Below, one piece after another: positions 48,778 through 58,712 of a stretch of DNA of 64,000 bases; position 1 is the first letter of the stretch; every line of letters starts with the position of its first letter. Both the position numbers and the translations under genes were made by a program. The notes beneath the pieces were generated by a model. The model was not told the DNA's origin, searched no databases, and saw nothing but the letters and a program-made list of their open reading frames with translations. Origin of the DNA: an uncultured Bacteroidales bacterium (GTDB lineage Bacteria; Bacteroidota; Bacteroidia; Bacteroidales; UBA932); assembly GCA_946415475.1 (NCBI GenBank), contig CAMKSQ010000001.1, forward strand, positions 1 through 64,000, given 5' to 3'.

Positions 48778-50228
48778 AGCTGGCGGTAGAACAGCCGCAT
48801 GAAATGCGAGCCCATCTCGTAGTACCAGGTGCGGCTGTCTCTCCAGCTTTCCAGCGTCCACTCCACGCTGTCCTTGCCGTCTTCCAGGAACTGTGATTTG
48901 CCATAAGCGGCAATTTCCTTATCGTAGATAAAGCAGTTTGCCTCCGTATTGATAAAGAAACTGCGCATGTCCAGGTTAGAAGCGCCGACAATGGCCAGAC
49001 AATCGTCGCAGACCAAGCTTTTGGAATGGATGAACGCGCCGCTGCGTTCGAAAATGCGTACGCCTGCCGCCAGACATTCGGCATAGACCGAACGGTTGGC
49101 CGGGCCGATAAGCGGGGTATCTACCTTCTTGGGCAACATGAGCCGTACATCCACCCCACGGAGCGCAGCGCTCTTGAGCGCATTCAGGAACGAGGTAGGT
49201 GGAATAAAGTACGGCGTGTGGAGATAGACATAGTCACGGGCGTTCTGCAGAATCCACTCATACCCCAGGAGTGTAGCCGGATGCTGATTTTCCGCAGCGT
49301 CCGTCACCACCTGCATGCACTTGTCCTTGAAAGGCGCATCCCAGGTAATGGAATCGGGCAGCGGGAAATAATACCGGAGCGGATGGCTCAAGCGTCCACC
49401 GGAAGACACCCAGCTGTCGATAAATGAGGCCTGCAGGCGTGCCACTGCCGGACCTTCTATGCGCAGGTGCGTATCCCGCCACTTGTAGAAGTAGTTGTCG
49501 TTCAGGTTCATGCCTCCGGTGTAGGCTATCTGGCCGTCTATCACCACAATTTTGCGGTGGTTCTGGCAGTTGATGCGCATCAGGAAAGAGCGGAAACCGT
49601 TGCGGATATGCGTATAAGGCAGCACCTCCATCCCCTCTCTGGCCATATTGCGGAAATAGGAACGGGGGATGTTCCGGCCGATCATGTTGTTGTTCAGGAA
49701 ACGCACCTCCACCCCTTCCTTCACTTTCTGCAGCAGGGCATCACGCACTTCCATACCGGCTTTATCGTTGCCAAAACGGAAATATTCGATATGAATGAAT
49801 TTCTTCGCCTTGCGGATGTCCTCCAGGAGAAGTTCCCGCTTGCGGAGGCCGGAAGTGATGATTTCCAGGGAATTGCCTTCGTACACCCGGTTGCCGTCCC
49901 CGCAAGCGCGAAGCATCTGTGCCAAAGGATGAAAACGCGCGTCCACCTTATCAAGGTTACTCTCCGGGAACAATTTATGTTCCAAATCCTCAGGCATCTG
50001 TTCGAACAGCTTAAGGGTACGGGCATGCAAACGCTCACGCACGACTTCCCGCCTGTAGTTGATCCCAAACAGGCAGTAGGCAATCAGGCCAAGAACGGGT
50101 AACAGGGCAATGAACAACAGCCATAGAACCTGGACATCCGCTTCCTTCTCTCCGCGAAGGATCTGCCAGATGATACCCAGCGCAAGGATAACACGCAAGA
50201 TGAGTCCTATGATTAGTGTAAGTGGCAT
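48774..50228 (-). CDS. cls: Cardiolipin synthase
   Basis: Two TMs, HRKIVVIDGQIAYTGGMN and HSKSLVCDDCLAIVGASN (HKD motifs). Confidence 0.92.
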   Translation of the reverse strand: MPLTLIIGLILRVILALGIIWQILRGEKEADVQVLWLLFIALLPVLGLIAYCLFGINYRREVVRERLHARTLKLFEQMPEDLEHKLFPESNLDKVDARFHPLAQMLRACGDGNRVYEGNSLEIITSGLRKRELLLEDIRKAKKFIHIEYFRFGNDKAGMEVRDALLQKVKEGVEVRFLNNNMIGRNIPRSYFRNMAREGMEVLPYTHIRNGFRSFLMRINCQNHRKIVVIDGQIAYTGGMNLNDNYFYKWRDTHLRIEGPAVARLQASFIDSWVSSGGRLSHPLRYYFPLPDSITWDAPFKDKCMQVVTDAAENQHPATLLGYEWILQNARDYVYLHTPYFIPPTSFLNALKSAALRGVDVRLMLPKKVDTPLIGPANRSVYAECLAAGVRIFERSGAFIHSKSLVCDDCLAIVGASNLDMRSFFINTEANCFIYDKEIAAYGKSQFLEDGKDSVEWTLESWRDSRTWYYEMGSHFMRLFYRQL

Positions 50229-50276
50229 ATAATTTGCGAATTTACGGATTTTCCGCGACAATACCTATTTTTGTTG

Positions 50277-50284
50277 TATCTTTG
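50277..50284 (+). promoter_or_regulatory. -7 box TATCTTTG upstream of the acyl-CoA synthetase gene
   Basis: TAnnTTTG consensus. Confidence 0.55.
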
Positions 50285-50305
50285 CACGATTGAGAGCATC
50301 GAGGA

Positions 50306-51931
50306 ATGAAAAGTTATCTGAAGAAACTGGAAGAACAAATACGGCTCCGTGCCGACAAAATCGCCCTGTGTGACTACGGCGGCGAAAGCTATACCTATGC
50401 ACAAGTGGCAGAGCAGGTGGAAAAGTTCCACATCTTTTTCCAGGCTGCCGGTATTCGCAAAGGGGACAAGATTGCGCTCTGTGCCCAGAATTCGGCCCGA
50501 TGGGCCATCGCCTTCCTGGCCGTAAACACTTATGAGGGCGTCATCGTCCCCATCCTGCCCAACTATACGCCGGAAGGTCTTGCCCAGCTCATCCAGCATT
50601 CGGACAGTATCTTTCTCATTGCCGATGCACCCATCTGGAAAAGCCTGCGCGAGTATGAGCTCCCGCTGCTCAGGGGCGTGCTGGATGCCCGGGAATACAA
50701 GTTGCTCGCCTGTATGGACGAGCGGCTGCAAACTGCCTGGGAGGACAAAGAAAAGTTGTTTGAAGAATGCTACCCGGAAGGGGTCGGCGTGGACGATATC
50801 CACTACCCGTACAACCCGGATGCCGTCGGCATCATCAACTACACCTCCGGTACCTCCGGAGACCCCAAGGGCGTCATGCTCCGTTACGGGTCCATGTCGG
50901 ATATCGTAGAATATTGCCAGCAGCACATCCACAATGCGCCGGTAAACCTGGTATCCATGCTGCCGATGGCCCACATCTACGGCCTGGCCATCGAATTTAT
51001 CTATCCCTGCTGTACCGGCTTTTCCATCCACTTCCTGGGGAAAGCACCCTCCCCTTCCCTTCTCATCCAGGCCATGAACGAGGTGAAACCGTACCTGATG
51101 ATTACGGTACCGCTCATCATGGAGAAGATCTATGCCAACCTTATCCGGCCGCAATTGAACACCCGCTCGGCCAAGGCCATCAGCACCATTCCGGGTCTTC
51201 GTTCCTCCTTTTATCGTTCCGTCGGCAAAAAATTGCTGGCCACCCTGGGCGGAAACCTGCACACCATTATCATTGGCGGTGCGCCGCTTAGCTGGAAGGT
51301 GGAAAGCGTGCTCAAAAAGATTGAACTGCCCTATGCGGTGGGTTATGGCATGACCGAAGCCTGTCCTCTGCTCGCGTTTGACATGCCGGACGGCTATGCC
51401 CCCGGTTCCTGCGGAAAGCCCATTCACGAAATTCGGATAGACTCTTCTGAGCCAGACCGCATTCCCGGTGAAATTCAGGCCAAGGGTCCCAACCTCTTCG
51501 TCGGTTATTACAAGAATCCGGAGGCGGAAAAACAGGCATACACGGCAGACGGCTGGTTCCGAACCGGAGACCTGGGCATCATGGACGAAGGCGGCAACCT
51601 GTTCATCCGCGGCCGCATCAAAGCGCTCATTCTCAGTTCCTCCGGCCAGAATATTTACCCGGAAGAAGTGGAGCAGGTCCTGGCCCGGCATCCGCTGGTA
51701 GAAGAATCCCTGGTGGTGGACCGCGATAACAAACTGGTGGCCCTGGTGTATCCCAAAGCGGACTCCGTTAAAGGAGACGATGAAGAAGCCGTAGCGGCGC
51801 TGTCAGAGGACATCCGCAAAAAAAGCAATGACCTCCTGCCTAAATTCAGCCAGATTTTTCAGGTAGAACTGGTGGACATGCCCTTCGAGCGCACCGCCAA
51901 AGGCAGCATCAAGCGCCATCTGTACCAATAG
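50306..51931 (+). CDS. AMP-binding long-chain fatty acid-CoA ligase family protein
   Basis: NYTSGTSGDPKGVML, GYGMTEACPLLAF, GWFRTGDLG. Confidence 0.9.
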   Translation: MKSYLKKLEEQIRLRADKIALCDYGGESYTYAQVAEQVEKFHIFFQAAGIRKGDKIALCAQNSARWAIAFLAVNTYEGVIVPILPNYTPEGLAQLIQHSDSIFLIADAPIWKSLREYELPLLRGVLDAREYKLLACMDERLQTAWEDKEKLFEECYPEGVGVDDIHYPYNPDAVGIINYTSGTSGDPKGVMLRYGSMSDIVEYCQQHIHNAPVNLVSMLPMAHIYGLAIEFIYPCCTGFSIHFLGKAPSPSLLIQAMNEVKPYLMITVPLIMEKIYANLIRPQLNTRSAKAISTIPGLRSSFYRSVGKKLLATLGGNLHTIIIGGAPLSWKVESVLKKIELPYAVGYGMTEACPLLAFDMPDGYAPGSCGKPIHEIRIDSSEPDRIPGEIQAKGPNLFVGYYKNPEAEKQAYTADGWFRTGDLGIMDEGGNLFIRGRIKALILSSSGQNIYPEEVEQVLARHPLVEESLVVDRDNKLVALVYPKADSVKGDDEEAVAALSEDIRKKSNDLLPKFSQIFQVELVDMPFERTAKGSIKRHLYQ

Positions 51932-51934
51932 GTA

Positions 51935-52723
51935 TTACTCCAGATACCGTTTCTGCAAGAGGAGACAATCCTCATAACTGATTTCCATAGCCTCCTCCAG
52001 GTAGCCCTGGATGGAGCCCCAGTTGGCGTCGATGAGGTCCAGTGCGTGATTGAAATTTTTCACGCTCACGCCCATGAAGGCACGGACCACCTCCTCTTCG
52101 TCTTCCCCGCCGCCGGCTGCACGGACTTCCGCACACAGACTTTCCACCAGGGGCCGATAAGAGTCGTTGGAGCGGTCGAAATCTTCCAGGATGGTGGCAC
52201 GGTCTGCGCCCAAGGCGCCCAGAATGAGCGCGGCGCCAATGCCGGTGCGGTCCTTGCCCTGCGAGCAGTGCCACAGGATAGCGCCCCCTTCCGTGTCCAG
52301 CACCAGGTTCATGAAGGTAGCATATTGCAGCTGTGAGAATTCACTCAATATCAGGGAAGGATAAAGTTCGCGGGCCTTTGCCTGAAACATTTTCATGAAC
52401 GACAGGCGGACGATGTGTTTGGGCAGGTTCAGCCATGTTTCCTCCGGGATGGCTTCCCCACTCTCCTTTTCTGCCGAAGTGTCCAGCGTAGGGAGTGTAA
52501 GATAAATGGCTCCGGGGATGGCGCGGTCCGGTTGCAGGGAAGCTTCCGGAATGGAGCGGAAATCGAAGATGCGTTTGAGATGGAATTCCTCCACGAGCCG
52601 CAGGACATCCATATCCGTGACATCGTGCAGATGGGCCGTACGCAGCAGCAGTCCGTGTTTTACGGTTTTATTCCCGATTTTTATTCCGCCTAAATCGCGG
52701 GCATTGATAATTCCCTCAAACAT
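51935..52723 (-). CDS. Protein-tyrosine phosphatase (Y_phosphatase3-like)
   Basis: NARDLGG, RTAHL, HCSQGKDRTG active-site loop. Confidence 0.9.
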   Translation of the reverse strand: MFEGIINARDLGGIKIGNKTVKHGLLLRTAHLHDVTDMDVLRLVEEFHLKRIFDFRSIPEASLQPDRAIPGAIYLTLPTLDTSAEKESGEAIPEETWLNLPKHIVRLSFMKMFQAKARELYPSLILSEFSQLQYATFMNLVLDTEGGAILWHCSQGKDRTGIGAALILGALGADRATILEDFDRSNDSYRPLVESLCAEVRAAGGGEDEEEVVRAFMGVSVKNFNHALDLIDANWGSIQGYLEEAMEISYEDCLLLQKRYLE

Positions 52724-52728
52724 GAACG

Positions 52729-52756
52729 CAAATATAACAAAAAATACCTATATTTG
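52729..52756. promoter_or_regulatory. Mirrored divergent -7 boxes for PTP (-; 52729-52736) and cytidylate-kinase-like gene (+; 52749-52756)
   Basis: CAAATATA-12 bp-TATATTTG. Confidence 0.6.
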
Positions 52757-52778
52757 TATGTTGCAACCAAGAAAGACT

Positions 52779-53438
52779 ATGGATACCAAAAAGCCCTTCG
52801 TCATTACTATCAGCCGGGAGCTGGGCTCCGGCGGACGTACCATCGGCCGCAAACTGGCCGCCCAGTTAAATGTACGCTACAGCGACAAAAACCTCATCCA
52901 GGACCTCCGGGAAAAGTTCAAGCTGTCCACCTATGAAATTGAGAAAATCAAGGGGACCAAAAAGAACTGGCTCACGGAAATGCTGGACATCGTGGCTCCC
53001 GTGCCCAATTCCGGCGCCTTCATTGGCTTCGAGGCCAACAAGGGAGACGACTGGAAACTGAACAAAGTGAAGGCGGACGATATCTTTGAGGCCGAGGCAG
53101 AAATCCTGAAAGGAATCGCTGCAGAAGGTTCCTGCGTCATCGCCGGCCGTTCGGCTTTCTTTGTGCTCAAGGACCATCCCAACAAGCTGGATATCTTCAT
53201 CCAGGCTCCGCTGGAAAAACGCGTAGAGCGAGTCATGGAAAAGCAGAACCTCACTAAGGAAGAGGCCCTCACCGTCATCGAGTCGGTAGATAAAAGCCGC
53301 GAAACCTACGTGCAACGTTATGCCGGCACCAGCCGCTACGATGTCCGCAATTATGACCTGGTCCTGAACACTGGCGACCTGTCAGACGAAGATGCCGTTG
53401 CCTGCATCCTCAAATTCATCAAATACGCAACCAAGTAA
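52779..53438 (+). CDS. Cytidylate kinase-like family protein
   Basis: ITISRELGSGGRTIGRKLAAQL; AGRSAFFVL; YDLVLNTGDLS. Confidence 0.88.
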   Translation: MDTKKPFVITISRELGSGGRTIGRKLAAQLNVRYSDKNLIQDLREKFKLSTYEIEKIKGTKKNWLTEMLDIVAPVPNSGAFIGFEANKGDDWKLNKVKADDIFEAEAEILKGIAAEGSCVIAGRSAFFVLKDHPNKLDIFIQAPLEKRVERVMEKQNLTKEEALTVIESVDKSRETYVQRYAGTSRYDVRNYDLVLNTGDLSDEDAVACILKFIKYATK

Positions 53439-56267
53439 TTAGCGCCCGCAGATATTCTTAAAGTTGCAGATGGCGCAGGTTCTTGCGTCCTTCGTGCGAC
53501 GGAAGGGCACCGTTACATCGGTCATTTCGGAGAGCATGTCCCGGAGTTTCTCCCGCATCAGGCGGATGAACTCCGGGCTTTCCGCTACATCCGGCAGCGC
53601 CCCGGTATAGAGACGGCCGGTACTGTAAATGGAGTTGAGCACCTGCGCTCCCTTCAGTTTAGGATCGGCATGGGCCAAAACGCCGTACACAAAGAGCTGG
53701 AGGGCAATTTTAGGGCGGCCGTTGTTGGATTCGCCAAAGAGCTTTTCCACCACGGAAGCGGCATTCTCGTCCGTAATGAGGATGTCATCGTCCTCCACCT
53801 TACCGGTCTTATAATCGACAATACGTACTTCTCCCTCCTTGTAGCTGTCCATCCGGTCGATATACCCCTTGATGCGGAAACCATCGAAGGTGGTTTCCCG
53901 GCGCTGTTCCAGGCCGATGATACGGAAGCCCGCCGAACCGGCATTGGCCAACAGGTTTATGTCATGTTTTAGCGTAGCACGGACATAGCCCAACAGCACT
54001 TCTTCCAGCACCAGGTTGCGACCGCTCACCTCCACGCTGTGCATTTCCTCCAATACGGCAGCCCGGATAAGACGCCTGAGCTTGTCCATATCTTTTTCGG
54101 TGGCTACAAGATAAGCCGGCGTTACCAGGTCCACGTCGTAGAGTTGCTTCATCACTTTGTGGAACACGTTGCCCAGCATACCGGCATCCAGCGACTCCGC
54201 CACCTCATCGTCCACCTGCAGTTGCTCTACGAACTGGTAATAAAAGCGCGCCGGGCAGTACAGGTAACTTTGCAGTACCGATGCCGACAACACCCCGTTC
54301 CGGATGGCCTGTACATGGGTCTCCGTCTTGGGGATGGTATCTTCCACGGTGACAGGATGTATGGGGGCGCTTGCCACCAGGCGCTCCAGCGGCAGATGGA
54401 AATGATACTCCAGCTGTTTGATATAGCGGCTCTCCTCCCCCGACTTCAGGCCTTCCGTGCGGCTGTCGTACAGGAGCCACACATGTTCCGGCCGCTGGAT
54501 CATGCGGTAGAAATAATACGCCCATACGGCATCCTGGTACTCATAGGTGGGCAGCCCGAATCCTTTTCTCAGTTCCGGCGGGATAAAGGACGATGAGAAA
54601 CTCTTCCGCGGGAACATGCCCTCGTTGGCGCTCAGGATAACCAGATTCCGGAAGTCCAGCGCACGGGTTTCCAGCGGGCCCATCACCTGCAGGCCCTGCA
54701 GCGGTTCTCCCCGGAACGGCACCGAGATGCCCTCCAAGCTGGCTTCCAGCAGGCGCAGGTGCGTAGCCGGCAGCAGTTCCAGGTCCGTCTCCAGGAGGAT
54801 ATTCAACTGCGTATGGCAGCGTTTGGCAAAGTCCAGTTCCAGCAACATGTCTCCAGTGGCCGATAACTGCCGCCCCACCAGCGCCACAACGTCGGAAAAG
54901 TAGCGCTCCACCGCATGGTTCTGTTCCACAGAGGCCAGCGCAGGATCCGTCACCCCCACCTGGAAGAAGAGGTCCAGCACCGGACCGCCCTGCAAATCCG
55001 CCAGGGGGATAAAGTATTTGGCATCGGCCTTAACGCGGGCCACGATGGTCTTTTCCTTCTCAGACAACAACTCCCGGAACAGGCCGGAACCGAACACCTC
55101 CCGTACCGTCCGATGGTAGAAATACCAGCCGTCCGGCCGATGCCGCAGGCGCAGTTGCATCTGCCCCAGCGCCTGGAGCAGCGTATAGACCGAACTGCCG
55201 CGCATGGGATATCCCATCGTCACGTTAATATTGTTATGCTGTGGCGGAATGGAATTGAGCAGCGGCAGCAGCAGGCTCTCGTCCGGAAGGACAAACGCCG
55301 TCTCCACATCACTCGAGGCCCGGGAAGCCTGAAGGATGTGCCCGGCCAGCTTGGCCTGCCCCACGGAAGAAGGCACGCTGATAACGGTAATCCGGGGTTT
55401 GCCAAGGCCTTGCGGGTCGATTGGGAAGGCCTGCGGGAATTCCTGCACGTTCTTTCGCATGAAGAGCGACGCCTTGTTGGCCGGATCCTGGATTTCCGCA
55501 CTGACAAAGTCCCAGACAAACTGGGCTAAGCCGGCATCCCGCATGCGCGAGAGCAGCAGGCGCTCACACTCCGTAAGCGCATTCAGGCCCACGAAAACAA
55601 ACTGTTTGGTTTCCGGAAAAACGGGAGAGAGGATATCCACGGCCGGCGTTCCGCCTTTAAGGGCATCCGCCAGGCTGCGGTACACCATACCCTCGTACGC
55701 CATGCCTTTCTCCTGCATACGCGCACGGAACTGCGTATATAGCGGGAACAGGAGGTTCCACAGTTTCACAAAGCGGTTCTTAATCTCACTCTCCTTCCCT
55801 TCCCGAAAGTGCGAGAGGAACTGCTCGATGGCAGCCCGCTGGTTACCGCTCAGGTAATCGAAGGAATCCTGGATGGCCTTGAAATCCGACACATTCCGCA
55901 GCAAATCCTCCGCATTCACCAAATATTTGTCGATGTCGTCGAAATCCTGCAGAATAACATCGCCCCAGAATACAAACTCGTCCAGCGATTCTGCCTGCGG
56001 ATTGAGTGAACGGTAGCAGTCGTACAGTTCCAGCAACAGCCGGAGACGGTCTGTCACGTTTACCTTATATACCGCGTAGAAGAAGTCGTTGATGGTGTAC
56101 ATGGGCGGGACCGGAAGCGGAACACCCCCGCCCTGCTCTTTCACCCTCTCTCCCAGATACTTACGGAAGAAAACCATCGACCTTCGGTTGGGAAAGACGA
56201 AGCAATGTTGCCGTATGTCCGGGGCCTGGAAATAGTGCGCGGCCACCTGCGAGAGAAAAGGTGTCAT
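53439..56267 (-). CDS. AddB-like PD-(D/E)XK nuclease with predicted Fe-S cysteines
   Basis: QSYLYCPARFYYQF, IVDYKTGK, C-terminal CAICNFKNICGR (CxxCx5C); degenerate helicase N-terminus. Confidence 0.82.
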   Translation of the reverse strand: MTPFLSQVAAHYFQAPDIRQHCFVFPNRRSMVFFRKYLGERVKEQGGGVPLPVPPMYTINDFFYAVYKVNVTDRLRLLLELYDCYRSLNPQAESLDEFVFWGDVILQDFDDIDKYLVNAEDLLRNVSDFKAIQDSFDYLSGNQRAAIEQFLSHFREGKESEIKNRFVKLWNLLFPLYTQFRARMQEKGMAYEGMVYRSLADALKGGTPAVDILSPVFPETKQFVFVGLNALTECERLLLSRMRDAGLAQFVWDFVSAEIQDPANKASLFMRKNVQEFPQAFPIDPQGLGKPRITVISVPSSVGQAKLAGHILQASRASSDVETAFVLPDESLLLPLLNSIPPQHNNINVTMGYPMRGSSVYTLLQALGQMQLRLRHRPDGWYFYHRTVREVFGSGLFRELLSEKEKTIVARVKADAKYFIPLADLQGGPVLDLFFQVGVTDPALASVEQNHAVERYFSDVVALVGRQLSATGDMLLELDFAKRCHTQLNILLETDLELLPATHLRLLEASLEGISVPFRGEPLQGLQVMGPLETRALDFRNLVILSANEGMFPRKSFSSSFIPPELRKGFGLPTYEYQDAVWAYYFYRMIQRPEHVWLLYDSRTEGLKSGEESRYIKQLEYHFHLPLERLVASAPIHPVTVEDTIPKTETHVQAIRNGVLSASVLQSYLYCPARFYYQFVEQLQVDDEVAESLDAGMLGNVFHKVMKQLYDVDLVTPAYLVATEKDMDKLRRLIRAAVLEEMHSVEVSGRNLVLEEVLLGYVRATLKHDINLLANAGSAGFRIIGLEQRRETTFDGFRIKGYIDRMDSYKEGEVRIVDYKTGKVEDDDILITDENAASVVEKLFGESNNGRPKIALQLFVYGVLAHADPKLKGAQVLNSIYSTGRLYTGALPDVAESPEFIRLMREKLRDMLSEMTDVTVPFRRTKDARTCAICNFKNICGR

Positions 56268-56284
56268 ACTTTCCGCTAAATTAG

Positions 56285-56313
56285 CAAAAATATCCGAATT
56301 TTGTTTATATTTG
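56285..56313. promoter_or_regulatory. Mirrored divergent -7 boxes for the addB-like gene (-; 56285-56292) and rubrerythrin (+; 56306-56313)
   Basis: CAAAAATA-13 bp-TATATTTG. Confidence 0.6.
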
Positions 56314-56368
56314 TAAACGGAACTTTCTTTTGAAAGATTCAAAACTAAACACAATAAAAGGAACTGAT

Positions 56369-56923
56369 ATGAAAAAGAAATTCAGATGTCTGGTGTGCGG
56401 ATACGTACACGAAGGCGACAATCCCCCTGCAGAATGCCCTGTGTGCCACGCCAAGGCAGAAAAATTCGTTGAAATCAAGGAAGAAGCCGGCAAGCCCCAG
56501 TGGGCCTGCGAGCACGTAATCGGTGTTGCCAAAGGCTGTGACCCGGAAGTTTGGGCTGGCCTGCAGGAGCACTTCACCGGCGAATGCTCCGAGGTTGGCA
56601 TGTACCTGGCCATGAGCCGTCAGGCCGAACGCGAAGGCTACCCGGAAATTGCCGACGCCTTCAAGCGTTACGCTTTTGAAGAAGCGGACCACGCCGCCCG
56701 CATTGCAGAACTCCTGGGTGAGGTTGTCTGGGACACCAAGACCAACCTCAAGAAGCGCTATGAGGCCGAAGCCGGCGCCTGCGAAGGCAAGCTGGCTATC
56801 GCCACCAAGGCCAAACAGCTGGGCTACGACGCCATCCACGACACCGTCCACGAGATGGCAAAAGACGAAGCCCGCCACGGGGCAGGCTTCTTAGGTCTTT
56901 ATAAACGCTTCTTCGAGAAGTAA
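56369..56923 (+). CDS. Reverse-type rubrerythrin (N-terminal rubredoxin-like domain)
   Basis: [24 protein letters not shown] then ferritin-like helices with EEADHA and DEARH. Confidence 0.92.
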   Translation: MKKKFRCLVCGYVHEGDNPPAECPVCHAKAEKFVEIKEEAGKPQWACEHVIGVAKGCDPEVWAGLQEHFTGECSEVGMYLAMSRQAEREGYPEIADAFKRYAFEEADHAARIAELLGEVVWDTKTNLKKRYEAEAGACEGKLAIATKAKQLGYDAIHDTVHEMAKDEARHGAGFLGLYKRFFEK

Positions 56924-56926
56924 TCC

Positions 56927-58708
56927 CTATCGAATCTCAAGCATGTAAGGCAGCCGGGCGTAAACAGCGCTCGGCTGTTCTTTTGTCAGCTCCTTGGCGG
57001 CCTTGGCAATACCGGCGAAAGGCGTATCTGCAAGGATGGCGGGCTCCTCGGGCCCCTGGCCGAAACTCATCAGCAGTTCTTCCATCATGGTGAGCGGCTG
57101 CGGGTAACCCACAATCGTGTACTCGTCGGAAGAATGGAAGTCTGCCAGGGCGGCAGCGTATGCGATGGCATCTTCCAGCGTGCCGATTTCATCTACCAGA
57201 CCAATCTCGAGGGCATCGACACCGGTCCATACACGACCCTGGGCAATCTCGTCCACACGGGCGGGCTCCATATTACGGCTGGAGGCCACCAGGTTCACGA
57301 AGGATTCGTAGATATCCTCCACGGAAGCCTGCATGTAGGCGAGTTCATCCTTGTCGAAGGGACGCATGAGCGAGAACATGTCGCTGTGCTTGTTGGAGCC
57401 CACAGACTCCACGCCTACGCCCACCTTCTTGGTAACGGCGGAGAATTCCGGGATCATGGAGAACACGCCGATGGAGCCGGTAAGGGTGGTGGCGTCCGTA
57501 TAAATCTTCTGGCAGCCGTTGGAAATCCAGTAACCGCCGGAAGCGGCATAGTCACCGTAAGAGGCTACCAGGGGCTTTTCTTTCTGGAGAAGATCCAGTG
57601 CGGTGCGGATTTTCACCGAAGCGGAAACGCTGCCGCCAGGAGAGTTCACGCGGAGCACCACGGCCTTGACGGTCTTGTCTTTACGGACCTGGTCGATTAC
57701 CTGGACAAAGCGGTCAGCAGACACCTGACCGTACTCCTTGCCCTCAACAATCTCGCCATCGGCATAGATAACGGCCACGTTATTGCGGCCAGGCATCTCC
57801 TGCACACGTGCGGAAACATAGTCGGCAAAGGGCATCAGGCCCAGCTTCTCCACTTTTTCCACCTGTGCCAGGGTGCAGAGTTTCTCGATCAGAGCCTCAT
57901 GGTCCACCAGTTCGTCAACGAGACCGCAATACAGGAAGTCTTCCGGCTGAACAAGGGCCAGATCGTCCACCAGCTGGTTGAAGGTTTCCTCGGAAATGCC
58001 ACGAGACTGGGCGATAGCGCTGGAGAAAGCCTTCCAGCAGGAGCTGATCAGCACCTGGTACTGCTCCCGGTTCTCCGGAGAGGCTGTGGAACGGATGTAC
58101 ATTTCACCGGCGCTCTTGTATTTTCCGTGACGAATGAGCTGCATATGCAGGCCCACCTTATCCAGCAGGTCTTTCAGGAAGATGAGCCGGGCAGACAGGC
58201 CGATGACCGTGGCGTTGCCGCCATGCTGGGAGCCCATATAGATTTTATCGGCAACCGTAGCAAGATAATAGGAACCATTGCCCGGATTCTCCGTATAGGC
58301 GATAATGGCCTTCCCGCTCCTGCGGAATTCGGCCAGGGCAGCCCGCAGTTCTTCCACCTGTGACATACCCATCGACATTTCGTCTGCGCGTAAAAGGAGA
58401 TATTTCACGCCCGGGTCCGATGCGGCGGCGCGAAGGGCAACCACGGCGTCATGCATCCCGATGATGGGATTCATGTCGAAGGAGCCCAGGGACATGAGGT
58501 CCATGCCCTGCGGCATCTGGGCCTCCTGGCTCTGTTCTGCCAGGGTGAAAGCGCTCATATCAAAGTCCAGCACGCCCTCACGGGGCAATGAAGGTTTTCC
58601 GCTCGCCAAAGCAGAGCCCACGAAGATGAGCAGCAGAAGGATGCGCAGGATACGGAGTACGATGAAGCCGCAAATGACGGCCAGCATGGTTTTTACAAAC
58701 TCTTTCAT
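56927..58708 (-). CDS. sppA: Signal peptide peptidase SppA, 67K type
   Basis: VLRVNSPGGSVSAS, YGDYAASGGYWIS, TGSIGVF. Confidence 0.93.
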   Translation of the reverse strand: MKEFVKTMLAVICGFIVLRILRILLLLIFVGSALASGKPSLPREGVLDFDMSAFTLAEQSQEAQMPQGMDLMSLGSFDMNPIIGMHDAVVALRAAASDPGVKYLLLRADEMSMGMSQVEELRAALAEFRRSGKAIIAYTENPGNGSYYLATVADKIYMGSQHGGNATVIGLSARLIFLKDLLDKVGLHMQLIRHGKYKSAGEMYIRSTASPENREQYQVLISSCWKAFSSAIAQSRGISEETFNQLVDDLALVQPEDFLYCGLVDELVDHEALIEKLCTLAQVEKVEKLGLMPFADYVSARVQEMPGRNNVAVIYADGEIVEGKEYGQVSADRFVQVIDQVRKDKTVKAVVLRVNSPGGSVSASVKIRTALDLLQKEKPLVASYGDYAASGGYWISNGCQKIYTDATTLTGSIGVFSMIPEFSAVTKKVGVGVESVGSNKHSDMFSLMRPFDKDELAYMQASVEDIYESFVNLVASSRNMEPARVDEIAQGRVWTGVDALEIGLVDEIGTLEDAIAYAAALADFHSSDEYTIVGYPQPLTMMEELLMSFGQGPEEPAILADTPFAGIAKAAKELTKEQPSAVYARLPYMLEIR

Positions 58709-58712
58709 TTTA

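Noticed and set aside
50261-50284. cls/acyl-CoA ligase spacer as an eighth mirrored promoter
   Set aside because: Plus-strand box TATCTTTG is present, but the minus-strand position has CAATACC rather than CAAAnnTA.
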